Source: Velthaea sp965214335 (GTDB lineage Bacteria; Vulcanimicrobiota; Vulcanimicrobiia; Vulcanimicrobiales; Vulcanimicrobiaceae). From it: DNA of 64,000 bases. Positions 55,416 to 63,065 of this stretch are shown piece after piece. The stretch lies in NCBI GenBank assembly GCA_965214335.1, contig CBDCBO010000005.1, forward strand, positions 806,001 to 870,000, in the 5' to 3' direction. The notes beneath the pieces were generated by a model that ran no database searches, had not been told where the DNA came from, and saw only the letters and a program-made list of their open reading frames with translations. The first letter of the stretch is position 1. The number at the start of each line of letters is the position of its first letter. The position numbers and the translations under genes are program-made.

Positions 55416-56767
55416 CAGCGGTTCACCGACTTTGCCGGAACGACGAAAACCGCAATTGCGGCGACGACGAGCGCGCCGGCTAGAAAATACATGCCGGCGC
55501 TATTGGTTCCGGTGACCCCTTTGAGATAACCGACCATGAACGGTCCCAAGAAGCCCGATAAATTGCCGACCGAATTAATCCAGGCGATGCCGGCGGCGGC
55601 GCCGGCACCACTTAAGAATGACGTCGGCAATGCCCAAAACAGCGGCGCGCAACTGAGGCACCCGGCCGCCGCAACCGACAGCGCGATGACCGCGACGGTC
55701 GTGTTCGGGGCCGCCGTTACCGTTGCAAAGCCGGCCGCGGCAACGAGTGCCGGAACGATCATGTGCCAGCGGCGCTCGCGGAAATGGTCCGACGATCGGC
55801 CCAAGAGAATCATCGCGATGAACGTGCAGACATACGGGATGGCCGAAATGAACCCGATTGCGATCGTGCCGTTGACGCCCGAAGCTTTCACGATCGTCGG
55901 CAGCCAGAAATTAAGACCGTACTGGCCGAGCACGACGCAAAAATAGATCAAACACATCAGCCACACCCGGCCGTCGGCGAACACCGCGCCGATGCCGGCC
56001 GGACTGGCCGTTTTTTGTTTCGCTTCGGCCGTAATGTTGGCTGCGAGCATCGTCTTTTCTGCGCCGCCCAGCCACTTCGCCGAATCGATCTTGTCGTCGA
56101 GGTAAAATAGCGTCGCGATACCCAGCAGTATCGCGGGAATCGCCTCGACCAGAAACAGCCACTTCCAGCCTGCGAGGCCGCCCGCGCCCTGTAACGTTTG
56201 CATCAAAAAACCTGAGAGCGGATTACCAAAGATCGATGCGATCGGGATTGCCGCCATGAAGGTGGTGATGATCTTTGCGCGCCGCTGCGCTGGATACCAA
56301 TTGGTGAGATACAAAATAATACCGGGAAAAAATCCGGCTTCGGCAATCCCGAGCAACAAGCGTAACGCATAAAACATCGTTTGAGACGATGCGAACATAA
56401 ACGCGGCCGATACGAGGCCCCACGTGATCATGATGCGCGCAATCCACAACCGCGCGCCGACCCGGTGCATGATGATGTTGCTGGGAACCTCGAATAAGAA
56501 ATATCCGAAGAAGAAGATGCCCGCGCCCAAGCCGTAGGCCGCATCGGACAACTGGAGATCGGTTGCCATCTGCAGCTTCGCGAAGCCGACATTTACGCGG
56601 TCCAAATAGGCGACAACGTAGCAAACCATCAGGAACGGAACGATACGGAAGAATACTTTCCGGTACGTTTGATCCTCGGACGCCGCGACGGCGTTCGCGG
56701 GGGTGGCATCTACCTGCAGCATCGCTCGTCCATCCGGCAACTCCGTGCTTGGGCTTGTGAATGGCAC
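55415..56767 (-). CDS. MFS transporter, anion:cation symporter (tartrate/tetronate-type)
   Basis: A 450-residue ACS-family carrier with twelve helices. TM1 FFRIVPFLMVCYVVAYLDRV carries the family Asp-Arg-Val-Asn, and FEVPSNIIMHRVGARLWIAR and LLGIAEAGFFPGIILYLTNW are the usual TM4 blocks. It begins with GTG at 56767, with an in-frame ATG at 56722 as alternative. As the first gene of the operon with ltnD and otnK it probably imports L-threonate or a related sugar acid. Confidence 0.93.
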   Translation of the reverse strand: MPFTSPSTELPDGRAMLQVDATPANAVAASEDQTYRKVFFRIVPFLMVCYVVAYLDRVNVGFAKLQMATDLQLSDAAYGLGAGIFFFGYFLFEVPSNIIMHRVGARLWIARIMITWGLVSAAFMFASSQTMFYALRLLLGIAEAGFFPGIILYLTNWYPAQRRAKIITTFMAAIPIASIFGNPLSGFLMQTLQGAGGLAGWKWLFLVEAIPAILLGIATLFYLDDKIDSAKWLGGAEKTMLAANITAEAKQKTASPAGIGAVFADGRVWLMCLIYFCVVLGQYGLNFWLPTIVKASGVNGTIAIGFISAIPYVCTFIAMILLGRSSDHFRERRWHMIVPALVAAAGFATVTAAPNTTVAVIALSVAAAGCLSCAPLFWALPTSFLSGAGAAAGIAWINSVGNLSGFLGPFMVGYLKGVTGTNSAGMYFLAGALVVAAIAVFVVPAKSVNR

Positions 56768-56877
56768 CCGGCTGCATCACGCAAGCAGGGTGTCGCCGTA
56801 TTTAAAGCGTCGGCCTTCGACGGTAGCGAGAAATTTCGCGGTGCGGCGAAAGACCCTTTTCGACGGTTACGGCAAGG

Positions 56878-57093
56878 CTATGCGCGGCGCCGGTATTTCT
56901 CCCGAAACAAATTCTGCGGCCGCGTAAAAACCGTTTCGTTTTGGGCGTTTTCGATCGCCATATCGAGAACCGCATCCCGGCCCAGCGAACATACACAGCC
57001 GCGGCCGTCGCCAAAGCACGGCGATCGGCGAGTTACGTCAGCCCAATGCTCGAGAATCGAATGGCCGCAGACGCATTGTACGAGATTATCCAT
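56878..57093 (-). CDS. Small Cys/His-rich protein, zinc-ribbon-like
   Basis: A 71-residue protein beginning VQCVCGHSILEHWADV, then SPCFGDGRGCVCSLGRDAV. The C-x-CGH-x4-H pattern followed by C-x7-C-x-C recalls the many tiny zinc-binding domains of unknown role. Rare supporting facts are the ATG with TTAGGTAG upstream and cysteines that fall only in this frame. The last 30 residues (basic, no motif) are of unclear status. It may regulate the neighbouring gene or be a stand-alone zinc protein. Confidence 0.5.
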   Translation of the reverse strand: MDNLVQCVCGHSILEHWADVTRRSPCFGDGRGCVCSLGRDAVLDMAIENAQNETVFTRPQNLFREKYRRRA

Positions 57094-57315
57094 CGAAGTC
57101 TACCTAACATAGCGAATTGCTCGCTACGAAAGATCGTAGCTCGCGGATAAAGTGCCGGCGGGCACGAGAAAACTGCCGATCCGCCGCGGCGGATCGACCG
57201 ACGTTTACCGCTGCTACCCGATTAGGATTGCGATCGGCCGTAGCGGCTCTAAAAAGCCGTTTTCCCGCAGCTACGTCGTGCTGACACTAATAAGACACGC
57301 GAGCATACGCATCGG
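57094..57315. other. 222-base gap between the small Cys/His gene and the MscS gene
   Basis: No coding frame with family resemblance was seen. A small hairpin (CGGCT with AGCCG around a six-base A-rich loop) at 57244-57259 is followed by TTTT on the plus strand, where no upstream plus-strand gene needs it. Confidence 0.4.
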
Positions 57316-58161
57316 TCACATCGCGGGCGGTAGATTTGCGGCTCGCGACTCGACCATCGTTCGGGTCAACAAACCGTTCGGCACGGTAATTCGTCGATCG
57401 TCATTCGTGCGCAGCGTGAGACTCGTCGGTCCCAAACGCTCGATCGTACCGGCGGTGTCTTGGATACGGATGTGATCGCCGACCGCGAACTCGCGTTCGA
57501 CGTAGCGGCCGGCAACGAGGTTTTCCGATAACGTACGCGCACCCCAGCCGCCGGCGATCCCGACCGCCAACGCTCCGCCGGCCAAAATAACGAGAAAGAC
57601 GTACAGCAGAAAACCTGAGTCGATGGTGAGCTGCTGCAGCGCCATGAGCACCGCCAAGACAATGATGACGTTGCGCAACAGCGAACCGGCCAGGCCGTGA
57701 TAGAGCACTCCGGCGCGTGACATCGCACCGGCTGTGCCGCGCGCCAGCGTGTCGCCGACGATCACGCCGAATAAAATGACAACAGCGGCGATGACGACGT
57801 GCGGCATGTAGTTGAGCAACCCGTGCAGCGCGTCGGCCAGCGGCGCCAATCCGAGCGTATCGACAGCCTGATTGATCGACGCGATTAAAAAAATGACAAA
57901 GATGAGTTGACCGATGAGTTGCGACGGCGGAGCGGTAATACCGACGGACAAGAGGTCGTCGGTTAGTCCTTTGCGATGTCCTAGCGCATCGAGTCCCAAC
58001 CGCGCGAGTAACGCCGTGACAAGCCGGCCAAAGAGCCACGCAATGAATCCGCCGATCAGCAGAATCACCAGCGCTCCCACGAAATGCGGCAAATAGCCAA
58101 GCATTGCCGAAACGTCGAGCAGTACATTGCGGCGAGCGTCATCCATGCGGTTGTCCTTCAT
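57316..58161 (-). CDS. MscS-family mechanosensitive channel
   Basis: A 281-residue channel. Hydrophobic helices include LPHFVGALVILLIGGFIAWL, QLIGQLIFVIFLIASINQAV, YMPHVVIAAVVILFGVIVG and LLYVFLVILAGGALAVGIAG, the last being the pore helix rich in Gly and Ala. The beta domain has FAVGDHIRIQDTAGTIERLG and RRITVPNGLLTRTMV. N-terminal repeats of the TM_helix type place it with the non-E. coli branch. It opens under membrane tension to release solutes. The start overlaps the end of the anti-sigma gene by 23 bases, so it belongs to the ECF sigma operon; ATG 58146 is an alternative start. Confidence 0.88.
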   Translation of the reverse strand: MKDNRMDDARRNVLLDVSAMLGYLPHFVGALVILLIGGFIAWLFGRLVTALLARLGLDALGHRKGLTDDLLSVGITAPPSQLIGQLIFVIFLIASINQAVDTLGLAPLADALHGLLNYMPHVVIAAVVILFGVIVGDTLARGTAGAMSRAGVLYHGLAGSLLRNVIIVLAVLMALQQLTIDSGFLLYVFLVILAGGALAVGIAGGWGARTLSENLVAGRYVEREFAVGDHIRIQDTAGTIERLGPTSLTLRTNDDRRITVPNGLLTRTMVESRAANLPPAM

Positions 58162-58510
58162 CTTGAGGCGACGGATCGGGCGGGTGACCGGCGGCCGCGC
58201 CGCCGAGCAACTCCGTCATCCCGCGCACGATCGCGCGGAAAGCCGCCAACACTTCGTTCATATTGCCGATCACGCCATGCCGGGCGCGAAGCCGGAGCAT
58301 CGCGCCGCGAGCAACGTCATGTTGCGGCACGAGTCGCCGGCCGGCGATGCTCGCCAGGAGCGCTCGGTTCGCCCGCAGTTCGGACACCCGTGCCGCGCAC
58401 TCCGTACAAGCGGCGACATGAGCGAGGGCCGGCGCAGCCGGCGCGTTCTCTTCCACGAGTAACAGGAGTTCGTCGTCACTGAGATGAGGCGAGCGGGGCC
58501 GGCGCGCCAT
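58139..58510 (-). CDS. Soluble zinc-finger anti-sigma factor
   Basis: A 123-residue protein. SPHLSDDELLLLVEE is followed by the ZAS motif H-x3-C-x2-C in HVAACTECAARVSEL, the zinc anti-sigma signature. A basic helical region follows (RGAMLRLRARHGVIGNMNEV). No membrane segment is present, unlike most ZAS anti-sigma factors, so it should act in the cytoplasm, perhaps as a redox or ligand sensor like RsrA. Its ATG overlaps the sigma stop (TGATG), so the ratio to the sigma factor is set by coupling. Confidence 0.8.
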   Translation of the reverse strand: MARRPRSPHLSDDELLLLVEENAPAAPALAHVAACTECAARVSELRANRALLASIAGRRLVPQHDVARGAMLRLRARHGVIGNMNEVLAAFRAIVRGMTELLGGAAAGHPPDPSPQDEGQPHG

Positions 58511-59091
58511 CAGCGAGCGCCGGCGCTGAGCACGTGCGCCTGCGTCAGAAGTGTGCGCAAGAGTGCCCGTCCACGGACGATGCGCATTTTTGCCGCCGAT
58601 AGACCGCAACGCCGCAGCTCCGCGATTTCAGCTACGTCATACCCGTAAATGTCGCGTAATACGACGGCAACCCGCTGTTCGGCGGGCAATTGTTGAATCA
58701 GTTTCTCGACCTCGTCGCGGAATAGCAGATCGAGTGCCTCGGCCTCCGGCCCCGGTGTTGCATCCGGAACGTCGCGGGCCGAGATGCCGTCGCGCGCGGG
58801 CTCTGCGTCGAGGGAATCGAATGTAAGCAGCCCGCGACGCCGTAAGACGTTGAGGCTGAGCGTAACGGCGATTCGACGCAGCCAAGGGGCAAAGCTGGCG
58901 CCGCTTTCAAGGTCCGCAAGATGCGTGTAAGCGCGGACCAGCGTCTCCTGAGCGACGTCTTCGGCGTCGGCGCGCTGGCCCACCAGGCGCAGCGCAGTCG
59001 TATATGCGACGTCTTGGTAGCGTGAAAGGAGAGCATCAGCTGCTTGTAAGTCGCCAGCTCGAACTTGGGCCACCAAGTCCTCGTCGTTCAA
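58510..59091 (-). CDS. ECF-type RNA polymerase sigma factor
   Basis: A 193-residue group 4 sigma factor. Region 2 is RYQDVAYTTALRLVGQRADA then EDVAQETLVRAYTHL, with APWLRRIAVTLSLNVLRR at the end of region 2. After an acidic linker (about 95-120) region 4 is QLPAEQRVAVVLRDIYGYDV then AEIAELRRCGLSAAKMRIVR. It directs polymerase to its own regulon, which likely includes the operon with anti-sigma and MscS. The target promoter could not be identified. Confidence 0.95.
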   Translation of the reverse strand: MNDEDLVAQVRAGDLQAADALLSRYQDVAYTTALRLVGQRADAEDVAQETLVRAYTHLADLESGASFAPWLRRIAVTLSLNVLRRRGLLTFDSLDAEPARDGISARDVPDATPGPEAEALDLLFRDEVEKLIQQLPAEQRVAVVLRDIYGYDVAEIAELRRCGLSAAKMRIVRGRALLRTLLTQAHVLSAGAR

Positions 59092-59398
59092 CGCCGCTCC
59101 CTAGACGTGCCGATTGAAACACGGCTGCGGCAAGCGTTGGGCTAGCTTGCTCCTTTCTCCCTTACCCGACACGCGAGCAGAAGAAACGGTCACATAACGC
59201 AAGGCGAAAATCAGCCCGGCCAACGGCGACCCGTAGCTACGCAGCTCCTACCGATGAGAGCGGAGCGCATCCGCCGCGCCGGCGGACATGCCGGAAATAC
59301 AAGAGCGTGCGGACCGCGAAGCGTCGGCCGCACGCTCTACCACGGGCGTTAGCGTTGGGGATGCGCTGCGTGCGGTGTTCCGGCCGGGCCGCGCAGCC
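59092..59398. other. 307-base region between the ECF sigma gene and the DUF3618 gene
   Basis: No gene with a family signature was found in either strand. It should hold the promoter of the sigma operon on the reverse strand, and the 3' region of the DUF3618 gene. I see no clear -35/-10 pair. Confidence 0.45.
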
Positions 59399-59893
59399 TT
59401 AACTCGGCGTTGTAACGCCGAGATTCGTAGCCATTTCCTGACCATGCTTCTGGACCGACTCCTGGGCGGCCGAAACGGTCTCGGAAACCACGAGTTTGCT
59501 TTGATCGATGATTTCGTCGCGTGCTTCCACCGCGCGCCGGGCGATATCGGCACCAAGCGGACGAAGTCGCCGTTTCTCTAGATCGCTAAGCGGGACCACG
59601 AGCCCGACGAGAACCCCGACGGCAACGAGCCCGGCGCTCAGGGCGATTGGGTTCTTGAGCCCGCTCTTGACCGTTTCGGGATCCGGCAAACGATTGGACA
59701 CATCGTCGACCGATCCGCGAATCGACGCCGCGCCGTCTTGCAAGCGGCGCTTGACGTTATCGGCCGTATCGTCCAGCGTATCTTTGACGCGGGTCGGAAC
59801 GTTGAGTTTCGAGGTCAACGCATCGAGCGTATTGCCCATCTGATCGCGGGTTTGCTCTACGTTTTTACGGATGTCGCCCGAGTTTTCGCCCAT
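59399..59893 (-). CDS. DUF3618-family protein
   Basis: A 164-residue protein. The N-terminus carries the DUF3618 helix IRKNVEQTRDQMGNTLDALT with the family Glu-x-x-Arg, then a helical linker. A single membrane helix lies near residues 84-102 (ALSAGLVAVGVLVGLVVPLS), followed by a charged helical tail. DUF3618 proteins occur beside holin-X and small stress proteins in actinobacteria and related soil bacteria; the role is unknown. The start overlaps the end of the holin-X gene. Confidence 0.82.
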   Translation of the reverse strand: MGENSGDIRKNVEQTRDQMGNTLDALTSKLNVPTRVKDTLDDTADNVKRRLQDGAASIRGSVDDVSNRLPDPETVKSGLKNPIALSAGLVAVGVLVGLVVPLSDLEKRRLRPLGADIARRAVEARDEIIDQSKLVVSETVSAAQESVQKHGQEMATNLGVTTPS

Positions 59894-60300
59894 TGGATGT
59901 CCTCTTTCATTGATTGAACGGTGCTACTTGGAACAGGTGGCAGTGCTTTGCGTAAGGCTTGAATTCCAATCGCCGCGAGAACCAACGCGACGACAACCCA
60001 GAGCGCGGTAACGATCAGCGCGGCCAGCCACGCCGCGACCACCAGGCTCAGGGCGAATATCGCGCAGACGGTCAGCGAGAACACCGCCAGCACGACGAGG
60101 ACCAGCGCGAGAACCAGCAGCACCGCCCCAATTCCCGCAGCCTTGACCTTGACGATCATCTCGCGCTTCGCGCTTTCGATTTCAAGGCCGAAGAGGCGCG
60201 CTGCCTGAGCGCTGAGCAATCCGAAAAGATTCGCGATCGATTGCGAATGCAACGACCGGGGCTCGGCCGAAGTCGTCACTTTCGTTTCAGTGGCGATCAT
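59857..60300 (-). CDS. Phage holin family / DUF1469 (holin-X) membrane protein
   Basis: A 147-residue protein with a basic amphipathic N-terminal helix (LFGLLSAQAARLFGLEIESA) and two adjacent membrane helices (AAGIGAVLLVLALVLVVLAV and AAWLAALIVTALWVVVALVL). This architecture is the DUF1469/Holin-X family. Despite the name there is no phage context; members are part of small stress operons. It is second in the operon with the unknown gene at 60317 and DUF3618. Confidence 0.82.
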   Translation of the reverse strand: MIATETKVTTSAEPRSLHSQSIANLFGLLSAQAARLFGLEIESAKREMIVKVKAAGIGAVLLVLALVLVVLAVFSLTVCAIFALSLVVAAWLAALIVTALWVVVALVLAAIGIQALRKALPPVPSSTVQSMKEDIQWAKTRATSVKT

Positions 60301-60316
60301 ACCGTACGCTGGGGCA

Positions 60317-60727
60317 TTACTCGGGTGTCCGGCTTAACGCTGAGACCCGCAGAATACGGGAGACGGCGAAACCGGAGAGGATTGCCGCCGTTCCGACGAC
60401 GAGCGGCTGCTTTTGGGCGTAGGTTTCGAAGTCGCGACCGAGCGCGTCACCGTCGGAATTCTTGAGGTAGCTTCCGACGCGATCGATGTATGCCGCGACG
60501 TATTCACACATATTGTTGACCCACTCACCACGGCCACGCTTCTGCATCTCGTCGCCGATTTCAAGGATGGTGGCGGCGGTATCGGAGATCTGCTGGCCGA
60601 GCAGGGTGCTGCGCTGATCCACTTGGCGGCCCAAGAATCGTTGCCCGGTGGAGCGTGCCGCCGTTATGGTTCGCGCGACGTCTGAGGGTGTCTCGCTGAC
60701 ATCGGAATTCATCGGATCGATCTCCAT
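60317..60727 (-). CDS. Unknown protein, first gene of the DUF3618/holin-X operon
   Basis: A 136-residue protein, mainly helical: STLLGQQISDTAATILEIGD, then EYVAAYIDRVGSYLKNSDGD and a C-terminal hydrophobic segment (PLVVGTAAILSGFAVSRILR) that may be a membrane helix. I recognise no named family, but proteins of this size and layout accompany DUF3618 and holin-X genes in soil bacteria. The ATG at 60727 or 60712 is used. Spacing of 16 bases to the next gene supports an operon. Confidence 0.72.
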   Translation of the reverse strand: MEIDPMNSDVSETPSDVARTITAARSTGQRFLGRQVDQRSTLLGQQISDTAATILEIGDEMQKRGRGEWVNNMCEYVAAYIDRVGSYLKNSDGDALGRDFETYAQKQPLVVGTAAILSGFAVSRILRVSALSRTPE

Positions 60728-60901
60728 TCAAAGGGATGTTCTGATATGCCCACGTGGCAGCTACCGCGAACCGGCCGCTGCCTCGGAAACTAGCCGAGTT
60801 TCGGCGACGGGTATCTTATACACTATCTGCAGCAATTTCAAAAGCGCGCGGACGGCAAGCTTCGCGCGTGCGACCCGGACGGCGCTTTGCACGGTGCATT
60901 C

Positions 60902-61657
60902 CTAGTTGCGGGTCCGAATAACCGGCTCGTTGCCGGGTGCGACGCCGCTGGTCGTGATGAGTGGTTCTTTCTTGCGCCGCAGGAACGCCAGCACCAGTGC
61001 CGCCACAAGCAAGGCCGCGAGCAGCCAGACCCACCAAGGGATGCCGGCCTGGTTCGCTTGCGCATCGGCGGCTGGGGCGGCCGCCGTCGCGGCAGCGTCG
61101 GTGGTAGCTGCGGTGCCGGCCACGGCTGAGCCGGCCGCTGCCGCGTCAGCCGGTTTAGCGGCCGCCGCGCCGGCAGCGACCGCATTTGCGCGGGTGATGT
61201 GCACGGCTCGCGGGCTCGTCGTGTAGCCCACGCCGGCGCCGGCCGCTTCACTAAGCGCGCGCAGCGGTACCATAGCTTGGCCGCCCGCGATGAATGGCGC
61301 GACCGGAAGCTGCACGGCGCTGCCGTTGATCGTTGCCTGACGACTGCCGACGGTCATGCGCGCGAGTTCGGCGCCGTCCTTGGTTGCAACGATCGAAGAC
61401 GGTGCTCTGAAGGTGACGACCGCGCCGAGCTTGTCCCACATGCCACGGGTTGGAACGAACGTACTGTTATTTTTTTCGACTGCGCGTGTTACTGCTGCGG
61501 CTCCGTTTACGATTATCGGCGGAGCGGCGCTCGTATCTGCCAACGCCGTGAGCGGCGCGGTAGGAGCGATCAGCGCGAGCGTGATTGCGATTGTTGTTCG
61601 GCGCAGGTGACCACGGCCACGAGCGAATTGATAGTTTGGCTCGAACTCAAACGGCAT
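60902..61657 (-). CDS. Stalk/copper amine oxidase N-terminal-domain membrane protein
   Basis: A 251-residue protein. A signal anchor (TIAITLALIAPTAPLTALAD) is followed by a copper amine oxidase N-terminal-like (PF07833) domain at about residues 45-155: SSTFVPTRGMWDKLGAVVTF-like start (NNSTFVPTRGMWDKLGAV), then APFIAGGQAMVPLRALSEAA and GVGYTTSPRAVHI. An Ala-rich linker leads to a C-terminal membrane helix (PWWVWLLAALLVAALVLAFL) and an Arg-rich tail. Such modules bind the envelope; enzymatic activity is unlikely. The start may lie inside the first 16 residues. Confidence 0.75.
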   Translation of the reverse strand: MPFEFEPNYQFARGRGHLRRTTIAITLALIAPTAPLTALADTSAAPPIIVNGAAAVTRAVEKNNSTFVPTRGMWDKLGAVVTFRAPSSIVATKDGAELARMTVGSRQATINGSAVQLPVAPFIAGGQAMVPLRALSEAAGAGVGYTTSPRAVHITRANAVAAGAAAAKPADAAAAGSAVAGTAATTDAAATAAAPAADAQANQAGIPWWVWLLAALLVAALVLAFLRRKKEPLITTSGVAPGNEPVIRTRN

Positions 61658-61871
61658 AAACGTTCTCCGGAAAAGCGGTAAGCATTAAAAAACTTGCCCT
61701 GACCGGTGCGTTAGAAACTAGAAAGTATTTATATTTTCCGAAGCGGTTTACGGACGAAGTGAATGGGAATCAATGGTGCACTCGCATGAGGCTCGGACGT
61801 TCCTGAGCCGCCGGAGCCAAGGCCCGTTTCGCGGCAAGCTCGCCGTACGAGCACCAGATTAAAGGAATATT
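61658..61871. promoter_or_regulatory. AT-rich divergent promoter region
   Basis: A 214-base gap separates the stalk-domain gene from the DUF2382 gene. At 61684-61745 the sequence turns AT-rich (AAAGTATTTATATTTTCC), unlike its surroundings. It probably contains the start sites of both genes. No -35/-10 pair is convincing. Confidence 0.45.
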
Positions 61872-62693
61872 ATGCCCGCACAAACCATCGGCGGTCTGTT
61901 CAAGAGCCAGGCACGCGGGGAAAAAGCGCTTGCTGAATTACAGAGCGCGAATTTTCCTAGCGCCCAGATCAGCGAAGTTGCCGACGAGACGTCGACAGCG
62001 GTCACACCGACGAAGCTCGGTAATCCGGTTACTGATTTTTTCAAGGATCATACCACCACCGCTTCGGAGTTTCGCGACAATCTAAAGCATCTCGGCATGT
62101 CGAGCGAAGATGCGCATTATTTCGAGGATGGCGTCGCACGGGGCGGCGCGCTCGTTACCGTCAAGGCTGACGATCGCGCTTCCGAAGCGGTCGCAATCTT
62201 GCAGCGTAACGGCGCCGATCTGGGTTCGCAAGGCCGGGCGGCTTCGACCGCGCCGGTTGCGGCCGCGACAGCGGTTACGGCGACGACGGGAACAGGGGTC
62301 GCCGACACGATCGATACCGACCAAACGATTCAATTGCGCGCCGAGCGGCTCGCGATCGACAAAGTTCGGGTCGCAAGCGGCGCCGTCCGCATTCGGAAAG
62401 AAGTCATCGCGCAAAAGCAAGACATCGACGTTGCTGTTTCGCACGAGGAACTTGTTATCGAACGCCATCCGGTAACCGGCGGGACCGTCGGGGGCACGAT
62501 CGGCGATGAAAAGACTATCACGATTCCGCTTTCACGCGAACAAGTCAATGTCAGCAAAGACACGTTCGTCACCGAAGAGGTCGAAGTCGGCAAGCGCGCG
62601 GTGACGAATACCGAGCACGTTTCCGATACCGTGCGTCACGAAGAGCTGATCGTGAACGATGCGGATTTGACCAAAACGAACCTCCCGCGTTAG
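61872..62693 (+). CDS. DUF2382 (YsnF/AvaK) stress protein with N-terminal general-stress domain
   Basis: A 273-residue protein. The N-terminal 120 residues resemble the general stress protein 17M-like module (GLFKSQARGEKALAELQSAN and GMSSEDAHYFEDGVARGG). A Thr/Ala linker follows. The C-terminal 115 residues are DUF2382: LRAERLAIDKVRVASGAVRI, DVAVSHEELVIERHPV, SREQVNVSKDTFVTEEVEVG. DUF2382 proteins accumulate under desiccation or general stress. GGAATATT lies before the ATG. It forms a pair with the second DUF2382 gene downstream. Confidence 0.87.
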   Translation: MPAQTIGGLFKSQARGEKALAELQSANFPSAQISEVADETSTAVTPTKLGNPVTDFFKDHTTTASEFRDNLKHLGMSSEDAHYFEDGVARGGALVTVKADDRASEAVAILQRNGADLGSQGRAASTAPVAAATAVTATTGTGVADTIDTDQTIQLRAERLAIDKVRVASGAVRIRKEVIAQKQDIDVAVSHEELVIERHPVTGGTVGGTIGDEKTITIPLSREQVNVSKDTFVTEEVEVGKRAVTNTEHVSDTVRHEELIVNDADLTKTNLPR

Positions 62694-62801
62694 CGGTTCG
62701 ATCGAAGCATTTCTGTGAGATGCCTGGCGATTCGGTGAAGCGCCCAGTGACTCACTTCATCGAGCGCGGGCGAGGCGAGGCCTCGCAGCGCCGATCTCAT
62801 C

Positions 62802-62828
62802 GGTACTGTCGTGCTGTGCGACAGTACC
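62802..62828 (+). terminator. Long perfect hairpin between DUF2382 gene and RHH-like gene
   Basis: A 10-bp perfect stem (GGTACTGTCG with CGACAGTACC) closes a seven-base loop and is followed by TGTCTTTG. It lies 109 bases after the first DUF2382 stop and 28 before the next ATG. It may end the upstream transcript or be an attenuator or operator of the downstream pair. Confidence 0.6.
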
Positions 62829-62855
62829 TGTCTTTGAAAACGGGTTACGCAACAA

Positions 62856-63065
62856 ATGCCGGCAACCCATCGGGCCGTAACGCACAACCTCCGCACGGAA
62901 CTCATCGTGCGGCTGGCACGAATTGCGTATCGCGAACATGTCAGCTGCAGCGCGATCATCGAGCACGCCGTCGATCTGCTGTTCGGTCTGCATCCCAAGG
63001 ACAAGACACTCGGCGATGAATTGCGTAACGCCGGCGCTGGATTACGGAGACCTCGCAGTGGATAA
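62856..63065 (+). CDS. Small ribbon-helix-helix-like protein
   Basis: A 69-residue basic protein. The N-terminal NLRTELIVRLARIAYREHVS followed by CSAIIEHAVDLLFG has the strand-helix-helix pattern of MetJ/Arc-type (RHH) DNA-binding or antitoxin-like proteins. A charged C-terminal tail follows. Its end overlaps the second DUF2382 gene by eight bases, so the two are coupled; it could be their repressor, with the hairpin at 62802 as a possible target. No toxin is adjacent. Confidence 0.6.
   Translation: MPATHRAVTHNLRTELIVRLARIAYREHVSCSAIIEHAVDLLFGLHPKDKTLGDELRNAGAGLRRPRSG

Noticed and set aside
57244..57263. Intrinsic-terminator-like hairpin with TTTT tail on the plus strand
   Set aside because: No plus-strand gene ends before it, the stem has only five pairs, and on the minus strand, where the MscS gene ends nearby, no T-run follows the stem.
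59857..60300. Prophage remnant suggested by the holin-X name
   Set aside because: No lysin, portal, capsid, integrase or attachment sites nearby; the DUF3618 neighbour marks it as a chromosomal stress-type operon.
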